Shown: positions 44,461-53,674, counted from the stretch's first letter. The stretch: DNA of 64,000 nucleotides from Flavobacterium alvei (GCF_002920895.1 NZ_PQVG01000006.1:186001-250000); one strand, 5' to 3'. Numbers and translations are program-made. The notes: generated from the sequence alone by a model not told the origin.

Positions 44461-45567
44461 TTATTCTAATCTAATTTTATATTTTTTAATACTAACGGCA
44501 ATAAAAATTGTTGTCATCCCAATCAATACAAGGGTTTCTTTCCAAATATATTGAATTCCAACTCCTTTGAGCATAATGGCTTTTACAATAATAATGAACC
44601 ATTTTGCAGGAATGATGTTGCTGATAACTTGCATTGGCAAAGGCATACTATTTATAGGGAAAATGAATCCGGATAGAATGATTACCGGCAGCATCAATCC
44701 CATTAAGGAAAGCATCATTGCGGTTTGTTGTGAATTAGAAACGGTGGAAATTAATATGCCCAACGAAAGAGCCGAAATGATGAATAAAATGCTTTCAAAA
44801 GCTAACAAAAATATACTTCCATTAATTGGCATTTTAAAAACAAAATAGCCCAATGTCAAAATTACAATGGCATTGATAATCGAAAGAAAAATATACGGAA
44901 ATACTTTGCCAATAATTACCTGAAATGGTTTTAATGGAGAAACCAGAAGGATTTCCATAGTTCCCAATTCTTTTTCTCGTGTGATAGAAATAGAGGTCAT
45001 CATTGCGGAAACCAGCATTAAAATTACGGTCATAACACCAGGAACAAAATTAAAAACACTTTTGAGTTCTGGATTGTAAAACATTCTGGTTTGCACTTCA
45101 ACTTTTACTTGATTGCTATTGGATTGCTTTTTTTGAGCTTGATAATTTTGAATAATTGCCGAAGTATAATTGGCTATGGTATTGGCTACATTAGGTTCGG
45201 TTGCATCAGTGATAGCTTGAATAATAGCTACTTTTTTTGTTTCTAAATTTTTACTGAAATTAGGTTCAAAAATTAGTACTGCCTTAATTTTTCCTTTTTT
45301 AAATTCCGATTCTATATCACTTTCTTTATCAATTTGGTTTTCAACATTAAAATAGGGTGATGCTTTTATTTTGTAAATAATTTTTTGAGTTTCAACATCA
45401 TTTGACTGGTCTAAAATGGCAATATCAACATTGTTAATTTCATTTGTTATGGCAAAACCAAAGAGTAAAATTTGAGCAATGGGCATACCAAACAGAATAA
45501 ACAAGGACCGTTTATCCCTGAATATATGGTAGAATTCTTTTTTTACAAATCCGATAAATCTTTTCAT
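44461..45567 (-). CDS. ABC-2 type permease 1
   Basis: The 368-aa protein has the same topology as its neighbour: TM1 (LFILFGMPIAQILLFGFAI), an extracytoplasmic domain (VDIAILDQSNDVETQKIIY) and five terminal helices with EKELGTMEILLVSPLKP. It resembles YbhS/YbhR permeases. The repeat copy 3 separates it from permease 2. The ATPase genes are 56 nt upstream on the same strand. Confidence 0.88.
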   Translation of the reverse strand: MKRFIGFVKKEFYHIFRDKRSLFILFGMPIAQILLFGFAITNEINNVDIAILDQSNDVETQKIIYKIKASPYFNVENQIDKESDIESEFKKGKIKAVLIFEPNFSKNLETKKVAIIQAITDATEPNVANTIANYTSAIIQNYQAQKKQSNSNQVKVEVQTRMFYNPELKSVFNFVPGVMTVILMLVSAMMTSISITREKELGTMEILLVSPLKPFQVIIGKVFPYIFLSIINAIVILTLGYFVFKMPINGSIFLLAFESILFIISALSLGILISTVSNSQQTAMMLSLMGLMLPVIILSGFIFPINSMPLPMQVISNIIPAKWFIIIVKAIMLKGVGIQYIWKETLVLIGMTTIFIAVSIKKYKIRLE

Positions 45568-45623
45568 TCGTTATTTTGTTTCAAGTTCAAAGTTGTTGCA
45601 GTGAGTCATTTCGTATCTAAATA

Positions 45624-46358
45624 TTATTCAATATTCCTTGCTAATTTTAAAAACACATCATTCATCGAATCTACTTTGAATTGTTCTTTCAATTTTTTTG
45701 GCGAATCCAGCGCTTCAATAGCACCATCAACCATAATAGAAACTCGGTCGCAATATTCGGCTTCGTCCATATAATGTGTGGTTACAAAAATGGTAGTTCC
45801 TTTGTAGGCTTGTGTGTAAATCATTTCCCAAAACTGTCGTCTGGTAATTGGATCAACGCCACCTGTTGGCTCATCCAGAAAAACAATTTTTGGTTCGTGT
45901 AGCAAGGCTACAGAAAACGATAATTTTTGTTTCCAACCCAATGGTAACGAACCCACTAAATTATTCACCACATCCTGAAGCTGTAATTCTTCAACTAATT
46001 GGGCTATTTTTTGTTTGATTTGAATTCTTGATAAACCATAAATTCCACCAAAAAAAGTGATGTTTTCTTTGATGGTTAAATCATCGTACATTGAGAATTT
46101 CTGGCTCATATATCCGATGCTTTTTTTAACCATTTCGGCTTGGGTGTGCACATCAAAACCAGCCACATTAGCTTCCCCAGAAGTGGGATTTGAAATTCCA
46201 ATCAACATTTTCATCGCCGTTGTTTTCCCTGCTCCATTGGCTCCCAAAAATCCAAAGATCTCCCCTTTATACACATCAAAGGAAATGCCTTTGACCGCCG
46301 TGAAGTTGCCAAATTTTTTAGTTAGATTTTTTACAGATATAATTTTTTCTTTGTCCAT
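45624..46358 (-). CDS. ABC transporter ATP-binding protein
   Basis: At 244 aa this is a single nucleotide-binding domain: Walker A GANGAGKTT, Q-loop YMSQKFSMYDDLT, signature SLPLGWKQK, Walker B IVFLDEPTGGVDP and the switch His in TTHYMDE. The LSGGQ signature is replaced by LPLGWKQ, a known variant in the CcmA/YbhF group. It would heterodimerise with the other ATPase (46440-47336). It is flanked by CCACAGATT-type repeat sequence upstream. Confidence 0.92.
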   Translation of the reverse strand: MDKEKIISVKNLTKKFGNFTAVKGISFDVYKGEIFGFLGANGAGKTTAMKMLIGISNPTSGEANVAGFDVHTQAEMVKKSIGYMSQKFSMYDDLTIKENITFFGGIYGLSRIQIKQKIAQLVEELQLQDVVNNLVGSLPLGWKQKLSFSVALLHEPKIVFLDEPTGGVDPITRRQFWEMIYTQAYKGTTIFVTTHYMDEAEYCDRVSIMVDGAIEALDSPKKLKEQFKVDSMNDVFLKLARNIE

Positions 46359-46395
46359 ATTGTCATTTCGAGCTTGCTAAGCAATCTCTTTTTTT

Positions 46396-46424
46396 GCCAC
46401 AGATTTTCACAGATTTTTAATTCG
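46396..46424. repeat. CCACAGATTTTCACAGATT-type short repeat
   Basis: Two near-copies of (C/T)CACAGATTTT lie between the ABC ATPase genes. Similar stretches occur at 27062-27090 and, inverted, at 63313-63342. Confidence 0.45.
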
Positions 46425-46439
46425 TAATTTTTAAATGAT

Positions 46440-47336
46440 TTACAAATCCATAAAAACATCCTCAATCGTTATTATTGCCGGTTTAATAACTATATCGGTG
46501 TGATTTTTATTTTTTAAATAATCGTGTAAATCATTTGGATTAAAATCTGCCTTTTTATCAATATAATGAATGAATTCGCCAAAGGCAAAAACACTGTATT
46601 GATTCGGATAATTTTTCAAATCGTGAATCAATCCGTGCGTGTTTTTTGCTTGTACATCATAAATTATTTTTTCATAATTGTTGATGATATTTTCTGGGGA
46701 ATCAATTTTTAAAATCTTGCCTTTTTGTATCAAAGCGATTCTATCGCAAAGCGAAGCTTCGTCCATATAAGGTGTTGAAACCAGAATTGTAATGCCTTTT
46801 TTTTGCAATCGTTTAAGCATAATCCAAAATTCTTTTCGGGAAACGGGATCAACTCCAGTGGTTGGCTCGTCCAGAAATAATACTTTTGGTTTGTGAATCA
46901 AGGCGCAACACAACGCCAATTTTTGCTTCATTCCTCCCGAAAGTGCTCCTGCCCTTCTCGTTTTGAAAGGCTCTATTTGAACGTAGATATCCTTGATTAA
47001 ATCGTAGTTTTCTTCAATCGTGGTTCCGAATATAGTGGCAAAAAAATCTAAATTTTCCTCTACCGTTAAATCTTGATACAACGAAAATTTACCGGGCATA
47101 TATCCTACAGAATTTCTAATTTCTTTAAGATGTGTTATAACATCAAAACCAGCGACTGTTGCCGAACCTTCGTTAGCTAGTAAAAGTGTCGTCAGTATTC
47201 TGAAAATAGTTGTTTTTCCAGCTCCATCTGGACCAATAAGACCAAATAGTTCTCCATCATTTACGTCAAAAGTAATGTTTTCAACTGCTTTTATTTTGTT
47301 GTAAGATTTAGAGATGTTTTGGACTTCGATGCTCAT
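46440..47336 (-). CDS. ABC transporter ATP-binding protein with C-terminal extension
   Basis: The 298-aa protein has Walker A GPDGAGKTT, signature LSGGMKQKLALCCALI, Walker B VLFLDEPTTGVDP and a C-terminal domain of about 80 residues (IIYDVQAKNTHGLIHDLKN) seen in YbhF-type ATPases. Its ATG overlaps the stop of the cupin gene as TAATG, so translation of the two is coupled. It energises the ABC-2 permeases downstream. Confidence 0.92.
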   Translation of the reverse strand: MSIEVQNISKSYNKIKAVENITFDVNDGELFGLIGPDGAGKTTIFRILTTLLLANEGSATVAGFDVITHLKEIRNSVGYMPGKFSLYQDLTVEENLDFFATIFGTTIEENYDLIKDIYVQIEPFKTRRAGALSGGMKQKLALCCALIHKPKVLFLDEPTTGVDPVSRKEFWIMLKRLQKKGITILVSTPYMDEASLCDRIALIQKGKILKIDSPENIINNYEKIIYDVQAKNTHGLIHDLKNYPNQYSVFAFGEFIHYIDKKADFNPNDLHDYLKNKNHTDIVIKPAIITIEDVFMDL

Positions 47337-47623
47337 TATTTTGCTAATATAAAATTACTTTCTTCAATCGCTTTTATGGCGTGTTTTATGTTTTCTTCAA
47401 TCATAACATAAACACCTGATGTTAGGTTTATTACAGTTCCTTTTTCGTCAGTAAAAACAGCATTTCCCGAAATGCAAACTAACAATGCTGGAATTTTTGA
47501 AACGTGTTCTTTGAGCGTTTCGCCTTTCGCAATTTGCAACGAAATTACTTTAGATTCTGTTGGTTCAAATAATACTTTAGTTTGAACGGGTTTACTTTCG
47601 GTGTGCAAGTTTTTTAAATTCAT
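47336..47623 (-). CDS. Small cupin-like protein
   Basis: The 95-aa protein has a one-cupin pattern: KGETLKEHVSKIPALLVCIS (motif 1, with only one His) and GVYVMIEENIKHAIKAIEES (motif 2). It lacks signal peptide and most metal ligands. It overlaps both neighbours: ATGA with the haem protein upstream and TAATG with the ABC ATPase downstream, which binds all three into one translation-coupled unit. Function unknown; a ligand or redox sensor for the exporter is possible. Confidence 0.75.
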   Translation of the reverse strand: MNLKNLHTESKPVQTKVLFEPTESKVISLQIAKGETLKEHVSKIPALLVCISGNAVFTDEKGTVINLTSGVYVMIEENIKHAIKAIEESNFILAK

Positions 47624-48204
47624 TTTATCTGTTTTTGGGTTACGACAAAGATTCCTCTTATTTGATTTTCTTTATATCCTGTGGCTTGATCATTTGGATA
47701 GAGTTGGACTATTTTTTTAAGCACGTTGGGTTTTATGTCCAAGTCTTTTGAACCGTGGCATTGCAAGCACATTGCATTGGTTTCTATCGGAAAGTATCCC
47801 GTAATTTTGCCGTCAGATTCCGAGAATTTTGGTGTCATTTTTTCGCCTTTCGAAATCTTTTGTTTCAATTCATTGATGAAGGCTGTTTCGTTGTCGTTTG
47901 CCTTATTAACAGGATTCCTTGGCTTGTCCGAAACTCTTTTTAGTGTTGCATTAAATGCTGTACCCATACTATCCGTTAGTACAATAGCTCTGGTACTGCA
48001 AAACTCAATTGCTTTTTCGGTGCCTTGAGTATTGATGGCATTCATTAGATTCTTCCCTAAAACTCCTTTGGTCTCAACCGCATATTTCTGAAGCGTTTCT
48101 TTAACATCTTTAGAAATTACGGTTGTTTCCTCTTTCGGTTTTTTGTTGCAGGAGATAATTAAAAATCCCAATACAATAAAAATGAATACATTTATTTTAT
48201 TCAT
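47620..48204 (-). CDS. Tll0287-like (DUF3365) haem-binding lipoprotein
   Basis: MNKINVFIFIVLGFLIISCN has lipobox IISC, so the protein is anchored by Cys19. The CxxCH haem site is CLQCHG (Cys146, Cys149, His150), near the end of a DUF3365/Tll0287-type sensor fold (AIEFCSTRA, LKRVSDKPRNPVNKAND). Such domains bind c-type haem and often act as redox or ligand sensors. It overlaps the cupin gene by 4 nt and is followed by the ABC exporter genes. Confidence 0.85.
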   Translation of the reverse strand: MNKINVFIFIVLGFLIISCNKKPKEETTVISKDVKETLQKYAVETKGVLGKNLMNAINTQGTEKAIEFCSTRAIVLTDSMGTAFNATLKRVSDKPRNPVNKANDNETAFINELKQKISKGEKMTPKFSESDGKITGYFPIETNAMCLQCHGSKDLDIKPNVLKKIVQLYPNDQATGYKENQIRGIFVVTQKQIK

Positions 48205-48242
48205 AACCCAAATTTTTAATGATTATCTATTTAAAATACTTG

Positions 48243-48647
48243 CTAATTAATCTTAATGGTTTTGTATTTCTTGGCAATTGTAAAATAGGCAAAAATTACA
48301 AAAATCAATGTTACAATTAATCTAAAAATCAAGGCTTCAACAGTTTTAGTTTCATAAATTCCACCAGAATAAATATAAATTTTAAAAATGACAAAGGTTA
48401 TTATCAGTACTATTGCAGCCAAACCTAATAACAAAAAAGTCCATTTTTTGGCTTTTATAAATCCATAAGCTGAAAAAAGATAGAATAAACTGCATATAAA
48501 ATTTGCCCAAACCACAAATAATACATAATTACCTTCTTTAGCCCTGATGCCAAACCAATCAAAAATAATGGAAGTGCTTAAAAACAAAGTAAGCAAACCA
48601 AAAGCGGCTATTGGTAATGCGATCAAATAAGGAAGTAATTTTTTCAA
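48243..48647 (-). CDS. Hypothetical four-helix membrane protein
   Basis: This 134-aa protein has four hydrophobic segments (YLIALPIAAFGLLTLFLS, VLFVVWANFICSLFYLFSAY, TFLLLGLAAIVLIITFVIF, IFRLIVTLIFVIFAYFTIA) and no recognised domain. It lies 12 nt downstream of the cytochrome c gene and 38 nt upstream of the Tll0287-like gene, so is part of the same transcription unit. It may anchor or assist the haem proteins. Confidence 0.65.
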   Translation of the reverse strand: MKKLLPYLIALPIAAFGLLTLFLSTSIIFDWFGIRAKEGNYVLFVVWANFICSLFYLFSAYGFIKAKKWTFLLLGLAAIVLIITFVIFKIYIYSGGIYETKTVEALIFRLIVTLIFVIFAYFTIAKKYKTIKIN

Positions 48648-48659
48648 AATTATAGTATT

Positions 48660-49172
48660 TTAATTATTTGGCGCTTTCCCCATTCCCTTGCCCATTCCTT
48701 GACCCATTCCTTGACCGTTTTTATGATTTTGCTGGAAATGTTCTTCAAACCATTCCGGTGTTTCAATTTTATTCTCATAGATATAGGTTGCAATCTTTTT
48801 TAAATCGTCTTCGGAAAATGCTTGTTTTGGCATCGCCTTAAATTGATTTACGGCTCCAATCATCAAAGCATTTTCGGCTTTTGGATCAATTGCATAAGCA
48901 ACAACGGCATTTACAAAATCTTCTTTGTTGTCATATTGCATCGAATATCTCTTTTTTACGGCTATCATTGGCGGAGCAATAATCTCATCGTGGGATTTTG
49001 TGGCAACGCTATGGCAAGCATAACATTTTTGTTGGAATAACTTTAGACCTTCAGCATTATCAGCTTCAGTACTTTGGGTTACATCTTTATTAAAATTATC
49101 TGATGTTTTTTGTTTATTGCAACTTGTAAAGAGGACAACTAGACATACAATTATTATAGAATTTATTTTCAT
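48660..49172 (-). CDS. Mono-haem cytochrome c lipoprotein with Gly-Met repeats
   Basis: MKINSIIIVCLVVLFTSCNK has a lipobox ending at Cys18. The haem site is CYACH (Cys50, Cys53, His54), and a Met in KAMPKQAF could be the sixth ligand. The C-terminus holds three short repeats (GQGMGQGMGKGMGK) encoded by a 12-bp tandem repeat at about 48677-48717; Met-rich tails can bind copper. It probably carries electrons on the outer face of the inner membrane or at the outer membrane. It is the first gene of the haem/cupin/ABC block. Confidence 0.86.
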   Translation of the reverse strand: MKINSIIIVCLVVLFTSCNKQKTSDNFNKDVTQSTEADNAEGLKLFQQKCYACHSVATKSHDEIIAPPMIAVKKRYSMQYDNKEDFVNAVVAYAIDPKAENALMIGAVNQFKAMPKQAFSEDDLKKIATYIYENKIETPEWFEEHFQQNHKNGQGMGQGMGKGMGKAPNN

Positions 49173-49272
49173 TTTTAGATTATACTATTTATTTATTAAA
49201 TTAGTAATCGTCATTCTTCTTTAATGTTTGCTTTTGAATGATGGCGATTTCATTGGATATAATATTAATTTA

Positions 49273-49869
49273 TTAATTGCAACCTCCACTTGGTGAGTTT
49301 AAAATAGTATTATAATATTCAACCGAAATAAATTGCGGAACATATGTAACACCATTTAAAGTGAGTTGACTTGTAAAGGAACGAATATGGTTTTTTGAGC
49401 CACAAGTCAAATTGTCGTAAACACTTAGTAAATCTATTTTTGTAGTATTCGAAATAAAATGATCAATATCATTAATATCTAAATCTTCAATCGTAGCGCC
49501 TACTTTTAATGCTTCAATTGATGAAATAGTAGCTTGAGCAGTTAAACCATTGTATAATAATTGTAAATCTTGGTTTACAAAAACCCCAACTTGTGGTGAT
49601 GCTGGATCAGGAATTCCGTATTTATTCAACAAACTCAAAACACTATCCATATGTTTTTGTTCACTATTAGAAATACTGTTAAAAACACTAATTTGATATT
49701 TGTTATAAGAAAAAATGTATACATCTCGAGCGAGTTTTTCCTCTTCTCTTAAAAATATTAAATCATCTTTTTCTGCTTGAGTAAGCAAAATAGTGTTTTC
49801 ATTCTCATTATTGTCGGAACAGCTACTGAACATAATTAATGTTAAAGCAGCAAAAAATATTTTTTTCAT
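49273..49869 (-). CDS. DUF2202 ferritin-like lipoprotein, paralogue 2
   Basis: MKKIFFAALTLIMFSSCSDN is a lipoprotein signal. The body follows the DUF2202 four-helix pattern: FLREEEKLARDVYIFSYNKY, SEQKHMDSVLSLLNKYGI, ALKVGATIEDLDINDID and CGSKNHIRSF. Glu and His residues in these helices are placed as in di-iron ferritin-like proteins. It is 12 nt downstream of its close paralogue and the two probably form one operon. Confidence 0.85.
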   Translation of the reverse strand: MKKIFFAALTLIMFSSCSDNNENENTILLTQAEKDDLIFLREEEKLARDVYIFSYNKYQISVFNSISNSEQKHMDSVLSLLNKYGIPDPASPQVGVFVNQDLQLLYNGLTAQATISSIEALKVGATIEDLDINDIDHFISNTTKIDLLSVYDNLTCGSKNHIRSFTSQLTLNGVTYVPQFISVEYYNTILNSPSGGCN

Positions 49870-49881
49870 ACTATTTGATAT

Positions 49882-50499
49882 TTAATTTCTTAATTTATTA
49901 TTACCACACCCGCCATTAGAACTACTCAAAATAATAGTATATTCCTCAACTGATATATATTGTGGAGCATAAGTAACTTCATTGTTTTCAAGCCATCTCG
50001 TGAATGCACGAATATGATTTTTTGACCCACAATTTAAATTTTCGTACACATTCAATAAATCGGGTTTAGTAGTATTTGCTGTAAAATCATCTATGTCATT
50101 TATATCTAAATCTTCAATAGTTGCTCCAGCTTTTAAAGCTTCAACTGATGAAATATCGGCTTGTTTTGTTAAACTATTATAGAGTTTTTGCAAATCCGGA
50201 TTGTTGAAAACTCCAATTTCTGTTGATGCTGAATCGGGAATTCCATATTTATTCAGTAAATTCAGCACACTATTCATATGTCTTTGTTCACTTTGCGAAA
50301 TATTGTCAAAAATCATTAATTGGTATTTATCATAAGAATACAAATAAACGTCACGAGCCAGTTTTTCTTCTTCCCTCAAAAAATTTAAATCTTTAATTTC
50401 CGCTTGACTCAATGGAACTAAAGCTTTGTCATAGCTCACATAGGAACTGTTGCTTAGCATTATTGCAGTTACAAAAGCAACAAATACAATTTTTTTCAT
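49882..50499 (-). CDS. DUF2202 ferritin-like secreted protein, paralogue 1
   Basis: This 205-aa protein has the same core (FLREEEKLARDVYLYSYDKY, SEQRHMNSVLNLLNKYGI, CGSKNHIRAF) as the following gene, after a signal-like N-terminus without a lipobox. The two arose by tandem duplication. A putative Crp/Fnr site E lies upstream at the standard distance, suggesting control with the sulfide genes. A role in metal or redox protection is plausible but not shown. Confidence 0.85.
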   Translation of the reverse strand: MKKIVFVAFVTAIMLSNSSYVSYDKALVPLSQAEIKDLNFLREEEKLARDVYLYSYDKYQLMIFDNISQSEQRHMNSVLNLLNKYGIPDSASTEIGVFNNPDLQKLYNSLTKQADISSVEALKAGATIEDLDINDIDDFTANTTKPDLLNVYENLNCGSKNHIRAFTRWLENNEVTYAPQYISVEEYTIILSSSNGGCGNNKLRN

Positions 50500-50527
50500 C
50501 GTTTTAATTTTTAGAATTTATATTCTA

Positions 50528-50572
50528 TAAACTTATTTAAACAATCATTTATTCTGTGTAACATTTATTACA
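50528..50572 (-). promoter_or_regulatory. Crp/Fnr-type site E and promoter of the DUF2202 pair
   Basis: On the minus strand TGTAAT-AAAT-GTTACA (50572-50557) precedes a -7-like box TAAGTTTA (50535-50528). The start-to-TTT distance is 41 nt. The box ends in A instead of G, so it is the weakest member of the set. Confidence 0.55.
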
Positions 50573-50618
50573 AAAAACCCTGTAAAACAAAGATTTAACA
50601 ACACATTAACTTCTTAAT

Positions 50619-51497
50619 TTATTTAATCCACATCTCGGCGGGCATTCCTATTTTTAAACTACCATCATTTTTTACGTTCACTTTCACGGCATAAACCAGG
50701 TTGACACGTTCTTCCTTTGTTTGGACAACTTTTGGCGTAAATTCAGCAGATGAAGCTATCCAGGAAATCGTTCCGGGAAAAGATTTCATTTCTTTTTCGG
50801 CATCAATTTTTACGGTAACGTTTTGACCCACTTTTATTTGGGACAATTGAGTTTCGCTGATGTAAACTCGAAGTGTCATTTCCGAAATATCGGCGATTTT
50901 ATAAAGCGGTTTTCCGAAAGTGGTCACTTCGTTTGGTTCAGAATATTTCGCTAAAACCGTTCCTTTTATTGGGTTGATGATTTTACTTTTCTGGATTTGG
51001 TCATTGATTTTTTCGATTTGTACATCGATTGATTTTACTTCGTTCACGATCGGCGCATTCTGGGTTTGAACGCTTTTTATTTGTTCTTGAATAACGCTTA
51101 CTTTCCCGTCAATTTCATCCACTTGGCGTTTGGTCGCGGCATTTTCGGCAAACATATTTTGAATTCTTTTTTTCTCAATTAAAGTAGTTTTGAGTTGTTC
51201 CTGCAAGACTTTAATTTGTGACAAAACGTTTTCCGATTTGGAATAAACGGTGCTTTTTGAAGCAATTAATTGTTGTTTGTTGAAATACAATTGAGTGGTA
51301 TCAACCAAACCCACTTGAATATTTGGCTCTAGAACATCACCTTCTTCTAATTTTAAATACTCGATATTTCCATTGGCTTCCGCCGAAATGGTAACTTCAG
51401 TTGCTTCAAAATTCCCATAACCATCGGCTTTGTCGTTGTTTTTGTTGCAGGAAATTAATCCTATTGTTGCTAAAATTATAATGCTTAATTTTTTCAT
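50619..51497 (-). CDS. HlyD/YbhG-type periplasmic adaptor lipoprotein
   Basis: MKKLSIIILATIGLISCNKN contains lipobox LISC. The lipoyl half-motifs are split by a long coiled coil (residues 75-170): EANGNIEYLKLEEGDVLEP and INPIKGTVLAKYSEPNEVTT. The C-terminal beta-barrel (TLRVYISETQLSQIKVGQNV) is typical. At 292 aa it matches the adaptors of YbhGFSR-like exporters. Its ATPases and permeases are about 3 kb further downstream, on the far side of the haem/cupin/DUF2202 genes. Confidence 0.88.
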   Translation of the reverse strand: MKKLSIIILATIGLISCNKNNDKADGYGNFEATEVTISAEANGNIEYLKLEEGDVLEPNIQVGLVDTTQLYFNKQQLIASKSTVYSKSENVLSQIKVLQEQLKTTLIEKKRIQNMFAENAATKRQVDEIDGKVSVIQEQIKSVQTQNAPIVNEVKSIDVQIEKINDQIQKSKIINPIKGTVLAKYSEPNEVTTFGKPLYKIADISEMTLRVYISETQLSQIKVGQNVTVKIDAEKEMKSFPGTISWIASSAEFTPKVVQTKEERVNLVYAVKVNVKNDGSLKIGMPAEMWIK

Positions 51498-51523
51498 TTT
51501 TTAAAGAATTTTATTATACTTTT

Positions 51524-52774
51524 TTATTTCCCTCTGATTATTTCGTAATTTGATTTCGCGGCAGCTAATTGAACCTGATGAATTTTTAAAATATTTTTAG
51601 CTTCAAATAGATTTGTAAATTCTACAAGATATTCTGAAGTGGTGATTACCCCATTTTTTAATTGAGCATCCGACGATTTAATAACTTTTTCACGTATTTG
51701 AATTATTTCACTATCAGAAAGCAAGAGTTGTTCTATTTTTTTTATTTCATAATCTTGCTCTTCTAATTGCATTTTGTTGTTCAATTCAAATGTTTCTTTC
51801 TCAGTTGTAACTAAATCTTTTGAAATATCCAATGCTTTTTTATCTGTTTTGGTTTTACCCCAATCAAAAACATTCCAATTCGCTTTTAAGCCAACAATAT
51901 AAAAGGTTTGAAAAGAATTGTCTAACATATTTAACCCCGGATTACCGTAGCCCGCTTGACCAAAAGCATTTATTTTAGGGAGAATGGATTTGGAAATTAC
52001 ATTTTTTGAAAACTCTAGTTGATCTTTTTGTAAATCATAAAAAGCAATTTCAGGTCTTGTTACATTGGTATTAATTGAGTAGGATATTGGTTGTATTAAA
52101 GTTGTTTCCGTATCAATTTCTGAAAATGTTAATTTTGAAAGGTTATTTAATAATTTGTTGTTTTCAAATTTAATTTCCGTTAACTGTTGATTAATTTTAA
52201 TGATTTCAGCTTCTAAAACCTGCTCTGATGACGGGAGGATGGCACCAAATTGCACTCCTGATTTTACCTCCTTAATTTTAGTAGTTAGTGACTCCTTTTT
52301 TGACAACAACAATGCTGTCTTTTCTTGAAGCAATAAAACAGAAAAAAAATATTGATTTATCCGAGTTTTTAATTGATATAAACTGACTTCAATTTGTTGT
52401 TGTTGCGTTTTAGTTTGTGCTTCTTTTAATTTAGAATTTGCATCAATTGTTCCACCATTATAAAGTAACTGATTCACATCTAAAGTCGCTCTATATTGGT
52501 CTTTATTTAAAGATTGGACTCCGGGTAATGTTGCAGGTAATCCTATTACTTCTGATTGATAGGTTGCTTGAGCGTTTACATCAATTTTTGGTAGTTTGCC
52601 TTTGCTTAGCGCGTCAATTTCATAACTTGATTTTTGTTGGAGTAATGCAGCTTGTTTTGATAAAGGATAATTTTTATCAACTAATGTGTAGCAATCTTCC
52701 AAAGTCAAAGTTTGTTGCGCATTTGAATTTATTGATAAAAGCAATAATAATAGTACGATTAACTTAGTTTTCAT
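51524..52774 (-). CDS. TolC family outer-membrane efflux protein
   Basis: The 416-aa protein begins with a signal peptide ([20 protein letters not shown]), followed by [19 protein letters not shown] and two long helical repeats, as in TolC/OprM channels. The second half shows the N-V-F-D-W-G motif typical of the family. Its start overlaps the TetR gene's end by 11 nt, so translation may be coupled. It provides the outer-membrane exit for the HlyD/ABC-2 exporter. Confidence 0.9.
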   Translation of the reverse strand: MKTKLIVLLLLLLSINSNAQQTLTLEDCYTLVDKNYPLSKQAALLQQKSSYEIDALSKGKLPKIDVNAQATYQSEVIGLPATLPGVQSLNKDQYRATLDVNQLLYNGGTIDANSKLKEAQTKTQQQQIEVSLYQLKTRINQYFFSVLLLQEKTALLLSKKESLTTKIKEVKSGVQFGAILPSSEQVLEAEIIKINQQLTEIKFENNKLLNNLSKLTFSEIDTETTLIQPISYSINTNVTRPEIAFYDLQKDQLEFSKNVISKSILPKINAFGQAGYGNPGLNMLDNSFQTFYIVGLKANWNVFDWGKTKTDKKALDISKDLVTTEKETFELNNKMQLEEQDYEIKKIEQLLLSDSEIIQIREKVIKSSDAQLKNGVITTSEYLVEFTNLFEAKNILKIHQVQLAAAKSNYEIIRGK

Positions 52775-53390
52775 TTTTATTATTTTTTATAGAATTAATT
52801 ATAAACTCAGCCACTTCAGTTTTTCTATTTTCTAATATTTTATTGTAGCTTTCTTTGTCCACATTAACAAGAGCCTTTAAAAGAGGTTCTCCTATAAAAG
52901 GAAAAATGTTTAAAGAGATTATATTAATAAATAATTGTTCTGCTTCAATTGGCATAATTACTCCTTGTTTGACAGCATCACTAACTTGAAGCTTGAATTT
53001 ATCAATAGAAGGAAAATTTTTTTCTGATTGAAGTTTTAATACAAATTCTGGGTTTTTATTTAATTCTTGAATTACAAAGTTTGGCAAATAGGGATGTTTG
53101 ATTACGAACGAAACATAATTTTCAGTAAATCTTCGTATTTTTTCAAATAAATCACTGTCATCATTTAATACCTTGTTTAATTGGGGTGCTAATAGCATAA
53201 AAGCACTTTTGAAAACGGCCTCAAATAATAGTTGTTTGCTTCTATAATAATAATGTAATAATGCTTTATTTATTTGGGCTTTATCTGCAATTTCCTGCAT
53301 TCTGGCTCCAGCCATACCTTTTTGCTGGAAAATTTCCTTTGCCGCATTTAATATTTCGGTTTCTGTATTTTCAGTTTTCATTTTATCCAT
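52764..53390 (-). CDS. TetR/AcrR family regulator of the exporter operon
   Basis: The N-terminal HTH is standard: [20 protein letters not shown], then [20 protein letters not shown]. The ligand domain (residues 60-208) is helical. Start is at 53390 or the Met three codons later. It is the first gene of the exporter unit, and its promoter region contains the palindrome AACCATTTGGTT just after a -7 box, fitting self-repression that is lifted by an exported substrate. Confidence 0.9.
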   Translation of the reverse strand: MDKMKTENTETEILNAAKEIFQQKGMAGARMQEIADKAQINKALLHYYYRSKQLLFEAVFKSAFMLLAPQLNKVLNDDSDLFEKIRRFTENYVSFVIKHPYLPNFVIQELNKNPEFVLKLQSEKNFPSIDKFKLQVSDAVKQGVIMPIEAEQLFINIISLNIFPFIGEPLLKALVNVDKESYNKILENRKTEVAEFIINSIKNNKNEN

Positions 53391-53409
53391 ATTATTTAAT
53401 CATACGGTT

Positions 53410-53463
53410 TAACCATTTGGTTGACAAAGGTAACTAAAAAAAGTATTCCTGCAAGAAATACTT
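53410..53463 (-). promoter_or_regulatory. Promoter and TetR-type operators of the exporter operon
   Basis: The -7 box TACCTTTG (53432-53425, minus strand) is followed directly by the palindrome AACCATTTGGTT (53422-53411). Upstream lies an AAGTATT-N9-AATACTT palindrome (53441-53463). A repressor on the first would block the start site. Confidence 0.55.
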
Positions 53464-53475
53464 TAAATAAAAAAA

Positions 53476-53616
53476 TTAATAGTTAGTTTCTCTTGTTCCT
53501 CCGTGCTTTAAAGCAACGACACTCAATATCTTTATATTCAAATACAAGAACATAAAAAACTGAATAAACGGATTGTGCATTACAAATTTCTGAAAACGCG
53601 TGATTTTTTTTGCCAT
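53476..53616 (-). CDS. Small 46-aa protein downstream of the SQR-like gene
   Basis: An ATG at 53616 opens a 46-aa frame starting MAKKITRFQKFVMHNPF, with one hydrophobic helix (FIQFFMFLYLNIKILSVVAL) and a charged tail ending KHGGTRETNY. It fills most of the gap after the sulfide:quinone reductase-like gene, on the same strand 58 nt downstream. The amphipathic start and single helix suggest a small inner-membrane subunit or partner of that enzyme. I believe near-identical small proteins recur beside SQR in flavobacteria, but cannot verify this here. Confidence 0.65.
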   Translation of the reverse strand: MAKKITRFQKFVMHNPFIQFFMFLYLNIKILSVVALKHGGTRETNY

Positions 53617-53674
53617 AATATGTGTTTTATACTATTTGAGATTCATTTCATTTTTAGGTTAATAATATTGTGTT

